Positions 43,357 to 49,507 of a DNA stretch of 54,078 nucleotides are shown piece after piece. A program made the translations under genes and the position numbers. Location of the stretch: NCBI RefSeq assembly GCF_001517545.1, contig NZ_FBYA01000005.1, positions 2,095 to 56,172 of the forward strand. Reading direction: 5' to 3'. The notes below the pieces were generated by a model. It searched no databases, was not told the origin of the DNA, and was given only the letters and a program-made list of their open reading frames with translations. The stretch is from Limnohabitans sp. Rim47. Lineage in GTDB: Bacteria > Pseudomonadota > Gammaproteobacteria > Burkholderiales > Burkholderiaceae_C. Within the stretch, counting starts at the first letter, position 1, and every line of letters begins with the position of its first letter.

Positions 43357-43980
43357 ATGATTGAAAGATTCAACATCAGACCCGCGAGATTTCCATTGGC
43401 ACTTCCACCACCCTCCCCCCGAAAACTGTCACATACGCGAACTGTGGTGTACCAAGGCTTTGACCGCGAAGACGGCCTGTGGGACATCGAAGCAGCGCTG
43501 ACAGACATCAAGACCTACGACTTCCAAGTGGCCAACGAGCGTCCGTTCCCGGCCCAGGACCCCATTCACGGCCTGAAAATCCGCGTCACTCTGAACGACC
43601 ACATGGTCATTCAGGACGTTGCCACGTCAATGGACGACATTCCGCACCCCGAATGTGCAGGTGCGCCGCACGGCATGCACAAACTCATCGGCTGCACCAT
43701 GGGCCCGGGCTGGCGCAAAGTCATCAACGAACACGTGGGCGGCACCCAAGGCTGCACCCACCTGCGCGAAATGCTGTTCAACATGGCCACCGCCGCTTAC
43801 CAGACCCTGCCGTCCGGCCAATGGCAGCGCCTCGAACTGGCGGGTATGCCCCAGCCCACCGTGACCAAACCGCCTTTTCATTTGGGCCAATGCCACAGCT
43901 GGGCCTATGACAGCCCGACGGTGCAAAGGGCGTATCCGATGTTTTACAAACCGAAGGCCGCTGAGGACACAGGGAACTGA
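43357..43980 (+). CDS. DUF2889 domain protein
   Basis: The 207-residue frame encodes a DUF2889 protein of unknown function, recognisable by HTRTVVYQGFDREDGLWDIEAALTD, IKTYDFQ, MDDIPHPECAGAPHGMH and LIGCTMGPGWRKVINEHVGGTQGCTHL near the middle. The ATG at 43357 lacks a good Shine-Dalgarno; TTG at 43396 preceded by GCGAGA would give a start (LALPPPSPRK) closer to known family starts. It is divergent from the acyl-CoA synthetase with only 21 bp between the starts, and is followed by a terminator. DUF2889 genes often sit near catabolic genes, but nothing here fixes the role. Confidence 0.85.
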   Translation: MIERFNIRPARFPLALPPPSPRKLSHTRTVVYQGFDREDGLWDIEAALTDIKTYDFQVANERPFPAQDPIHGLKIRVTLNDHMVIQDVATSMDDIPHPECAGAPHGMHKLIGCTMGPGWRKVINEHVGGTQGCTHLREMLFNMATAAYQTLPSGQWQRLELAGMPQPTVTKPPFHLGQCHSWAYDSPTVQRAYPMFYKPKAAEDTGN

Positions 43981-44012
43981 CGGCTGCTCGCCTGCGATAA
44001 TCTGCAGCATCC

Positions 44013-44038
44013 AAAGCGCATTTGCGCTTTTTTGTTTT
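44013..44038 (+). terminator. Rho-independent terminator after the DUF2889 gene
   Basis: A perfect 7-bp stem, AAAGCGC and GCGCTTT with loop ATTT, is followed by TTTGTTTT. It is 32 bp after the DUF2889 stop and separates it from miaB. Confidence 0.85.
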
Positions 44039-44059
44039 AACAGCCTCTGGATCTACACC

Positions 44060-44146
44060 ATGAACCGCTGCACTTTGGCCCTTCGCGGGCGTGCTTTGCT
44101 TTGCCTTGACTTCATCACCTCCCTTGAATCCGTGGGGGCCGCATGA
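44060..44146 (+). CDS. Possible 28-codon leader ORF overlapping the miaB start
   Basis: An ATG at 44060 opens a 28-residue frame beginning MNRCTLALRG and ending ESVGAA; its TGA (44144-44146) overlaps the miaB ATG (44143-44145) as ATGA. The arrangement is like translationally coupled leaders, but there is no clear Shine-Dalgarno and the composition (Leu/Arg-rich) is not distinctive. It may be chance. Confidence 0.25.
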   Translation: MNRCTLALRGRALLCLDFITSLESVGAA

Positions 44147-45480
44147 GCAAGAAGGTCTTCATCAAAACGTTTGGCTGCCAGATGAACGAGTACGACTCGG
44201 ACAAGATGGCCGATGTGCTGGGCGCGGCCCAGGGCTACGAGCCCACGCAAGACGTGGACGAGGCCGATCTGATTTTGTTCAACACCTGCTCGGTGCGCGA
44301 GAAGGCGCAAGAAAAAGTGTTCAGCGATCTTGGCCGGGTGCAACACCTGAAGGCCAAGGGCGTGCTGATTGGCGTTGGCGGCTGCGTGGCCAGCCAGGAA
44401 GGCGCCGAGATCATCAAGCGTGCGCCTTATGTGGATGTGGTGTTTGGCCCGCAGACCCTGCACCGCCTGCCCGAGCTGCTGGCCGAGCGTGAGCGCAAGC
44501 AGCGTCCACAGGTGGACATCAGCTTCCCCGAGATTGAAAAGTTCGACCACCTGCCACCCGCCAAGGTGGACGGTGCCACCGCCTTTGTGTCGATCATGGA
44601 AGGTTGCAGCAAGTACTGCAGCTACTGCGTGGTGCCCTACACGCGGGGCGAAGAGGTGTCACGGCCTTTTGACGATGTGCTGGTCGAGGTGGCTGGTCTC
44701 GCGGCTCAGGGCGTGAAAGAGATCACGCTGCTAGGCCAGAACGTGAACGCTTACCGGGGCAAGATGGGCAACACGGCAGAGATTGCCGACTTTGCGCTGC
44801 TGCTGGAATACGTGGCCGATATGCCGGGCATCGAGCGCATCCGCTACGTGACCAGCCACCCGAATGAATTCACCCAGCGCCTGATCGACGCTTACGAAAA
44901 AATCCCCAAACTGGTGAGCCACCTGCACTTGCCCGTGCAGCACGGTTCGGACCGCATCTTGATGGCGATGAAGCGCGGCTACACCGCCATGGAATACAAG
45001 AGCACGATCCGCAAACTGCGGGCGATCCGACCCGACATGTCGCTCAGCAGCGATTTCATCGTGGGTTTCCCCGGCGAGACCGAGGACGATTTCAACAAGA
45101 TGATGAAGCTGATCACCGATGTGGGGTTTGACACGAGTTTCAGCTTCATCTTCAGCCCCCGCCCCGGCACGCCTGCGGCCAACCTGCACGACGACACGCC
45201 GCACGAGGTCAAGCTGCGCCGCCTGCACCACCTGCAAGCGACCGTCGAAGAAAACGTGCAGCGCATTGGCGAGAGCCGCGTGGGCACGGTGCAGCGCATT
45301 TTGGTGGAGCGGCCTTCACGCAAGGACGCCACCGAGCTGGCCGGCCGCACCGAGTGCAACCGGGTGGTCAACTTCCCCGGCGGCCCGAACATGGACCGCC
45401 TGATCGGTCAGATGGCGGATGTGCGCATCACGCAAGGCCTGTCGCACTCGCTGCGCGGCGAGTTGGTGATCAAGGACTGA
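44143..45480 (+). CDS. miaB: tRNA-2-methylthio-N6-dimethylallyladenosine synthase MiaB
   Basis: Radical SAM methylthiotransferase of 445 residues that adds the 2-methylthio group to N6-isopentenyladenosine-37 of tRNAs reading UNN codons. The N-terminal UPF0004 domain has the three auxiliary-cluster cysteines (KTFGCQMNEYDS, LFNTCSVREKA, GVGGCVASQEG); the radical SAM cluster is MEGCSKYCSYCVVPYTRG (CxxxCxxC); LLGQNVNAYRG is characteristic of MiaB; and a TRAM domain (ERPSRKDATELAGRTECNR, VRITQGLSHSLRGEL) ends the protein. Start ATG at 44143 with GGGGG upstream. Length and order are as expected for the family. Confidence 0.97.
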   Translation: MSKKVFIKTFGCQMNEYDSDKMADVLGAAQGYEPTQDVDEADLILFNTCSVREKAQEKVFSDLGRVQHLKAKGVLIGVGGCVASQEGAEIIKRAPYVDVVFGPQTLHRLPELLAERERKQRPQVDISFPEIEKFDHLPPAKVDGATAFVSIMEGCSKYCSYCVVPYTRGEEVSRPFDDVLVEVAGLAAQGVKEITLLGQNVNAYRGKMGNTAEIADFALLLEYVADMPGIERIRYVTSHPNEFTQRLIDAYEKIPKLVSHLHLPVQHGSDRILMAMKRGYTAMEYKSTIRKLRAIRPDMSLSSDFIVGFPGETEDDFNKMMKLITDVGFDTSFSFIFSPRPGTPAANLHDDTPHEVKLRRLHHLQATVEENVQRIGESRVGTVQRILVERPSRKDATELAGRTECNRVVNFPGGPNMDRLIGQMADVRITQGLSHSLRGELVIKD

Positions 45481-45501
45481 AGTGGGTGGGAGGCTGCCCC
45501 T

Positions 45502-45563
45502 GCGGCCGAATGTGCGTCGGGCCTCTAAAGGCATTCGCGAACAAGGGCTCGCGCTCCTACACC
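45502..45563. repeat. REP-like palindromic element between convergent genes
   Basis: The stretch from 45531 holds TTCGCGAACAAGGGCTCGCG followed by CTCCTACAC. This is the layout of Pseudomonas-type REP sequences (GCGxxCAAGxxCGC then TCCTACA). Just before it, GGCCGA and TCGGGCC form a second imperfect stem (45504-45522). It lies in the 96-base gap between miaB and the GGCT-like gene. A single copy is seen in this window. Confidence 0.5.
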
Positions 45564-45576
45564 GCCCCCCTGAAAC

Positions 45577-45969
45577 TCAGGACTCGCGGCCGACTTCGCG
45601 GATGTAGCGGCGATAGTCCCCGTGCGCGATGGGCGTGCAGCCGTCTACCGGGCGGTTGTACACATAGGTCTGCACGGGCTGGCCTTGTAGCGAACCGCTG
45701 AGCACGGTGACGGCTTCGCGCCAGTATTGCGAGGCCTCGCGGTCGCCACGCACCATGCCCTCCACCCCGTCCAATCGAGCCAGGTGCGCGTCATCCACTT
45801 CATAGACTTCGCCCGCGACGGCCCCTGCACCCGCCAGCAAGCCCGGAAAACGCCCCACATCCACCAAGCGACCAGGCACTTGGGCTGTGTCTACAAAACG
45901 CGCACCCTGCATTTCCGCTTGCAATCGGAGTCCGGGCATCAAGGTGCCGTAAATGAAGAGAAGCGTCAT
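45577..45969 (-). CDS. Gamma-glutamylcyclotransferase-like (GGCT/YtfP) protein
   Basis: A 130-residue protein of the AIG2/GGCT-like fold. It has the substrate-binding loop FIYGTLMPGL at the N-terminus and the catalytic-glutamate region LDGVEGMVRGD, as well as VAGEVYEVDD. Members hydrolyse gamma-glutamylamines or release 5-oxoproline. The ATG at 45969 is used because YGTL must lie near the start; an in-frame TTG at 45993 would overlap the ffh stop. It follows ffh on the same strand and converges with miaB. Confidence 0.85.
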   Translation of the reverse strand: MTLLFIYGTLMPGLRLQAEMQGARFVDTAQVPGRLVDVGRFPGLLAGAGAVAGEVYEVDDAHLARLDGVEGMVRGDREASQYWREAVTVLSGSLQGQPVQTYVYNRPVDGCTPIAHGDYRRYIREVGRES

Positions 45970-45989
45970 GGGCTGGTGCTCGGTGAGGA

Positions 45990-47375
45990 TCAACGTGGCA
46001 TGCCGGGAAAGCCCCCGCCGCCGCCCATCATGCCTTTCATGGCCCCCATGCGTTTCATCATCTTCATCATGCCGCCGCCGGACATTTTTTTCATCATGTC
46101 CTGCATTTGCTCAAATTCCTTGAGCATGCGGTTGACGTCTTGAACCTGAACACCGGCACCTGCGGCAATGCGGCGCTTGCGGGTGGCTTTGATCAGCTCG
46201 GGCTTGCTGCGCTCTTTGGGCGTCATGCTGTGGATGATGCCTTGCTTGCGGCCAATGTCTTTTTCAACCTTGTCCATGTCCATGGCCCCGGCCTTGGCGG
46301 TCATGTGCGATGGCAATTTGTCCATCAGACTCGACAGGCCACCCATTTGCTTCATCTGCTGGATTTGCGCCAAAAAGTCGTTGAGGTCAAAACCGCCACC
46401 ACTCTTGACTTTGGCCGCCAGCTTTTGCGCGGCTTCCATGTCCACGCCTGCGGTGACCTGCTCGACCAGCGCCACGATGTCGCCCATGCCCAAAATGCGG
46501 CCAGCATGTCGCTCGGCATCAAACACTTCCAGCCCGTCAATCTTCTCGCTGGTGCCGGCAAACTTGATCGGTACGCCCGTGATCTGGCGCACCGACAGCG
46601 CAGCACCACCGCGTGAATCGCCATCGAGTTTGGTCAGCACAATGCCGGTCAAAGGCAGTGCGTCGCTGAAAGCCCGAGCCGTGTTGGCCGCGTCCTGGCC
46701 TTGCATGGCGTCCACGACGAACAAGGTTTCGACGGGCTTCAATTCGGCGTGCAAGGACTTGATTTCCGCCATCAAGGCTTCGTCAATGGCCAGACGGCCC
46801 GCCGTGTCCACCAACAACACATCAAAGAAATGTTTGCGGGCGTAGTCAACGGCGGCGCGCGCGATGTCGATCGGCTTTTGCTCGGACGTGCTGGGGAACC
46901 ACTCGGCCCCCGCTTGCGCGGTCACGGTCTTGAGCTGTTCAATGGCGGCTGGGCGGTACACGTCGCCCGACACCGTGAGCACTTTTTTCTTGCGCTTTTC
47001 AATCAGGTGCTTGGCCAGCTTGGCGGTGGTGGTGGTTTTACCCGCACCTTGCAAACCCGCCATCAAAATCACGGCGGGCGGTTGGGCGGCCAGGTTGATG
47101 TCTGAAACACCCTCACCCATGGTGGCGGCCAACTCGCGGTTGACCACGCCCACCAAGGCTTGGCCGGGTTTGAGCGAGCCCATCACCTCTTGTCCAAGGG
47201 CTTTGTCTTTCACGCGGGCAATGAAGTCGCGCACCACGGGCAGGGCCACGTCGGCCTCCAGCAAGGCCATGCGCACTTCGCGCAACATGTCGGCCACATT
47301 GGATTCGGTGATGCGCGCCTGCCCACTGAGGGTCTTGACGAGGCGCGAGAGTTTGTCGGTCAGGGCGGAGGCCAT
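45990..47375 (-). CDS. ffh: Signal recognition particle protein Ffh (SRP54)
   Basis: A 461-residue GTPase that, with 4.5S RNA, targets membrane proteins to SecYEG. The N-domain starts MASALTDKLSRLVKTLSG; GTPase motifs are LMAGLQGAGKTTTTAKLA (G1), VDTAGRL (G3) and LTKLDGDSRGGAAL (G4 region); the M-domain has GMGDIVALVEQ and a methionine-rich tail ending PGMPR. The start at 47375 matches known Ffh proteins; an upstream in-frame start at 47495 would overlap the divergent gene. No Shine-Dalgarno is evident. Confidence 0.97.
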   Translation of the reverse strand: MASALTDKLSRLVKTLSGQARITESNVADMLREVRMALLEADVALPVVRDFIARVKDKALGQEVMGSLKPGQALVGVVNRELAATMGEGVSDINLAAQPPAVILMAGLQGAGKTTTTAKLAKHLIEKRKKKVLTVSGDVYRPAAIEQLKTVTAQAGAEWFPSTSEQKPIDIARAAVDYARKHFFDVLLVDTAGRLAIDEALMAEIKSLHAELKPVETLFVVDAMQGQDAANTARAFSDALPLTGIVLTKLDGDSRGGAALSVRQITGVPIKFAGTSEKIDGLEVFDAERHAGRILGMGDIVALVEQVTAGVDMEAAQKLAAKVKSGGGFDLNDFLAQIQQMKQMGGLSSLMDKLPSHMTAKAGAMDMDKVEKDIGRKQGIIHSMTPKERSKPELIKATRKRRIAAGAGVQVQDVNRMLKEFEQMQDMMKKMSGGGMMKMMKRMGAMKGMMGGGGGFPGMPR

Positions 47376-47454
47376 GGGAGGGAATCCAGAAATAACCGGT
47401 TCAGCATGATGGCAAAGCCCCTGTGGCTGCACCTGAAAGGCTAAACTCGGACCC

Positions 47455-48258
47455 ATGATTTTAGCGAGTCCCCCATTTTGGATGCTGCCCGCCACCGCAC
47501 TGGCCGCCGTGGCCTATGGGTTTCCTGCATTGGCCTCTGGGCGGCTCAATGACGCGCATGCTCGCCGCCTGCTTTGGCTGGCCTGGGTCGCCCATGCGGT
47601 GGCTTTGCTGAGTCTGCTGTCTGGCCCGGTTCACTTTGGGTTTGCGCCTGCGATTTCAGTGACCGCTTGGCTGGTCGTGACCGCCTACATGGTGGAGAGC
47701 CAGTTCTTCCCCAAGTTCAAAGCCCGTTGGGCCATGGGCGGCTTGGGCAGCATGGCGGTTGTGCTCGCCTGGTTTTTCCCGGGCACGCCGCTGTCGGCCT
47801 CAGCATCGGCATGGCTGCCGCTTCACTGGGCCTTGGGCCTATCGGCTTACGGCATGTTTGCCGTCGCCGTGGTGCATGCTTGGATGATGACACGCGCCGA
47901 GCACAGCATCCGCATGGCGCACGATGCCGACAGTGGTTTGCCCCTGCTGACGCTCGAGCGCCTGACTTTTCGTTTTGTCTCTGCGGGTTTTGCACTGCTA
48001 AGCGCCACTTTGGTGGCCGGTGTTTTGTTTGGTGACGCGCTTTACGGCCAAGGACAAGGCCACTGGCGCTGGGATCACAAAACCATTTTTGCCCTGCTGT
48101 CATGGTTGACCTTTGCCGTGCTGTTGCTCGGGCGCAGCCAATGGGGCTGGCGTGGTCGCCGGGCGGTGCGGGTGCTCTACATCGGGGCGGGCTTGCTGCT
48201 GCTGTCTTATGCGGGCTCTCGGTTTGTGATGGAAATTTTGCTGGGACGCATGGGATGA
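47455..48258 (+). CDS. Cytochrome c assembly-family inner-membrane protein (YpjD/CcsA-like)
   Basis: A 267-residue integral membrane protein with about eight helices. It resembles the CcsA/HemX-like group: PLHWALGLSAYGMFAVAVVHAWMM and HWRWDHKTIFALLSWLTFAVLLL contain the paired histidines and the WD motif typical of the family. YpjD homologues lie next to ffh in many beta- and gammaproteobacteria, as here (divergent, 79 bp between starts). The role in heme or cytochrome handling is inferred; other CcsA partners are not in the window. It overlaps the next gene as ATGA. Confidence 0.88.
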   Translation: MILASPPFWMLPATALAAVAYGFPALASGRLNDAHARRLLWLAWVAHAVALLSLLSGPVHFGFAPAISVTAWLVVTAYMVESQFFPKFKARWAMGGLGSMAVVLAWFFPGTPLSASASAWLPLHWALGLSAYGMFAVAVVHAWMMTRAEHSIRMAHDADSGLPLLTLERLTFRFVSAGFALLSATLVAGVLFGDALYGQGQGHWRWDHKTIFALLSWLTFAVLLLGRSQWGWRGRRAVRVLYIGAGLLLLSYAGSRFVMEILLGRMG

Positions 48259-48491
48259 AGTACCTGTTTTTATTGTTGGTCGTGTTGGTGGTGATCTGGG
48301 CGCTCAAGCGTGGTCGGATCGCCAAACAGTCCGCACCCGACCCAACAGCACAAGCGCCCAAGCCCTCCGAAATGGTGACCTGCGCCCACTGCGGCATCCA
48401 TTTGCCCCACGATGAAGCGGTCACGGGGCAAAAAGGCCTTTACTGCAGCACCGAGCATCGCGCGGCTGCGCAAGACCGCAACCCGGGCTGA
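48255..48491 (+). CDS. PP0621-like small membrane-anchored Zn-ribbon-type protein
   Basis: A 78-residue protein with one N-terminal membrane helix (MKYLFLLLVVLVVIWALK), a linker, and a C-terminal CAHCGIHLPHDEAVTGQKGLYC motif, two CxxC-like cysteines and a histidine that could bind zinc. This is the layout of the PP0621 family, whose function is unknown. Its ATG overlaps the ypjD-like stop by 4 bp. A longer in-frame start at 48102 lies within the preceding gene and is rejected. Confidence 0.85.
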   Translation: MKYLFLLLVVLVVIWALKRGRIAKQSAPDPTAQAPKPSEMVTCAHCGIHLPHDEAVTGQKGLYCSTEHRAAAQDRNPG

Positions 48492-48503
48492 CACCCAGAG
48501 GCC

Positions 48504-49091
48504 ATGCACCTGCCTGCTTGCGACAACAGCGCCGCCTCAGCGTGGAAGCAAGGTTGGCACCCCCAAGCTCAGCGGCTGGCGTCCCCCAACTTCGGTCCAC
48601 GCCCGAGCCCTGCCTGCATTGATCTGCTGGTGATCCACTCGATCAGTTTGCCGCCCGGGCAATACGGTGGCGATGCAGTGCAGCGCCTGTTCATCAACCG
48701 GCTCGATTGGGATGAGCACCCTTACTTTCAGTCCATCCGGGGGCTGCAGGTCTCTTCACACTTTTATATTCGGCGCGACGGCACCCTTTTGCAATTCGTC
48801 AGCTGCAACGATCGGGCTTGGCATGCGGGACAGTCGGCCTACCGTGGACGGACCAACTGCAACGACGACTCAATCGGCATCGAACTCGAGGGCCTGGAAG
48901 GTGACACTTTTGAAGAGGCCCAATACCGGTGTTTGGCCCAGCTGTGCCAAGACCTGCGCTGCAACTACCCCATCGCGCACATTGCCGGGCACGAACACAT
49001 TGCCCCCGGTCGCAAACAAGACCCTGGCCCAGGCTTCGACTGGGCGCACCTGAAGCGACTGTTGGATTTTTCGCCTCAGGTTTTTCCCTGA
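48504..49091 (+). CDS. ampD: 1,6-anhydro-N-acetylmuramyl-L-alanine amidase AmpD
   Basis: A 195-residue zinc amidase that cleaves the anhydro-muropeptide bond during peptidoglycan recycling and thereby limits ampC-type induction. Zinc ligands are seen as His in LLVIHSISLPPG, His in IAGHEHIAPGRKQDPGPGFDW and Asp in the same motif; SSHFYIRRDGTLLQFVSCNDRAWHAG and CNDDSIGIELEG complete the family signature. It starts 12 bp after the PP0621-like gene and probably belongs to the same transcript. Confidence 0.94.
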   Translation: MHLPACDNSAASAWKQGWHPQAQRLASPNFGPRPSPACIDLLVIHSISLPPGQYGGDAVQRLFINRLDWDEHPYFQSIRGLQVSSHFYIRRDGTLLQFVSCNDRAWHAGQSAYRGRTNCNDDSIGIELEGLEGDTFEEAQYRCLAQLCQDLRCNYPIAHIAGHEHIAPGRKQDPGPGFDWAHLKRLLDFSPQVFP

Positions 49092-49203
49092 TTTCGGCCT
49101 GGCAACCACAGAAAAAAATATTTTCATGGTCTCGCCACGCACCAAAAATGGGCGGCGCGTTTCATGCTGAGCGTCAACCCGCACTCAAGTACGCCCTCAA
49201 ATC

Positions 49204-49269
49204 AAGGCTTTCAAAGCGAAAAGTGCTCGGCAAGCCGCATAGCGCCTGAATTGGCCGCTTGAAAGCCTT
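49204..49269. repeat. Inverted repeat of 11 bp upstream of nrdA
   Basis: AAGGCTTTCAA (49204-49214) and TTGAAAGCCTT (49259-49269) are perfect complements separated by 44 bases. They could form a large stem-loop or be the ends of a small degenerate element. No transposase or direct repeats are seen. Confidence 0.4.
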
Positions 49270-49378
49270 AAAACGCAGGCTCTTGCGGGCTTCTTTTCAG
49301 AGCATGAAAGACGCAGCCCCAAACAGCTGCCCAGACATTTATTTGCCCATTTCGAGCAACCGGGCAAAAGCGCCCAGT

Positions 49379-49394
49379 ACACTACCTGTAGTGG
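49379..49394 (+). promoter_or_regulatory. Candidate NrdR box 1
   Basis: ACACTACCTGTAGTGG is a near-symmetric match to the NrdR consensus (ACACWATATATWGTGT type). It abuts the -35 element of the nrdA promoter and lies 16 bases before the second box. Confidence 0.65.
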
Positions 49395-49395
49395 C

Positions 49396-49424
49396 TTGTG
49401 CAGATGTCAGACACCAGATATAGT
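49396..49424 (+). promoter_or_regulatory. Candidate sigma-70 promoter of nrdA
   Basis: TTGTGC (49396-49401) and TATAGT (49419-49424) are 17 bases apart. The -10 is inside the second NrdR-type box. Transcription would start near 49431, leaving a leader of about 75 bases before the nrdA start. Confidence 0.6.
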
Positions 49425-49426
49425 GT
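49411..49426 (+). promoter_or_regulatory. Candidate NrdR box 2
   Basis: ACACCAGATATAGTGT matches 14 of 16 positions of the ideal symmetric box. It is 32 bp from box 1, centre to centre (about three helix turns), as in known NrdR-controlled promoters. It covers the -10. Confidence 0.75.
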
Positions 49427-49507
49427 CCATTACAAATTTTCACACCCTAAAGAAATGTCCGCTCAAGCGCCTTGTCCCGGACTCAAAGACCACCAAAATT
49501 CAAAGAA

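Larger units (their letters stand above)
49092..49507. other. Regulatory gene-free stretch between ampD and nrdA
   Basis: No gene is seen in these 416 bases. They contain a perfect 11-bp inverted repeat with a long spacer (49204-49214 AAGGCTTTCAA, 49259-49269 TTGAAAGCCTT), a short stem followed by GGCTTCTTTT near 49273-49297 that could act as ampD terminator, and the nrdA promoter with two NrdR-type boxes (49379-49394 and 49411-49426). Confidence 0.7.
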
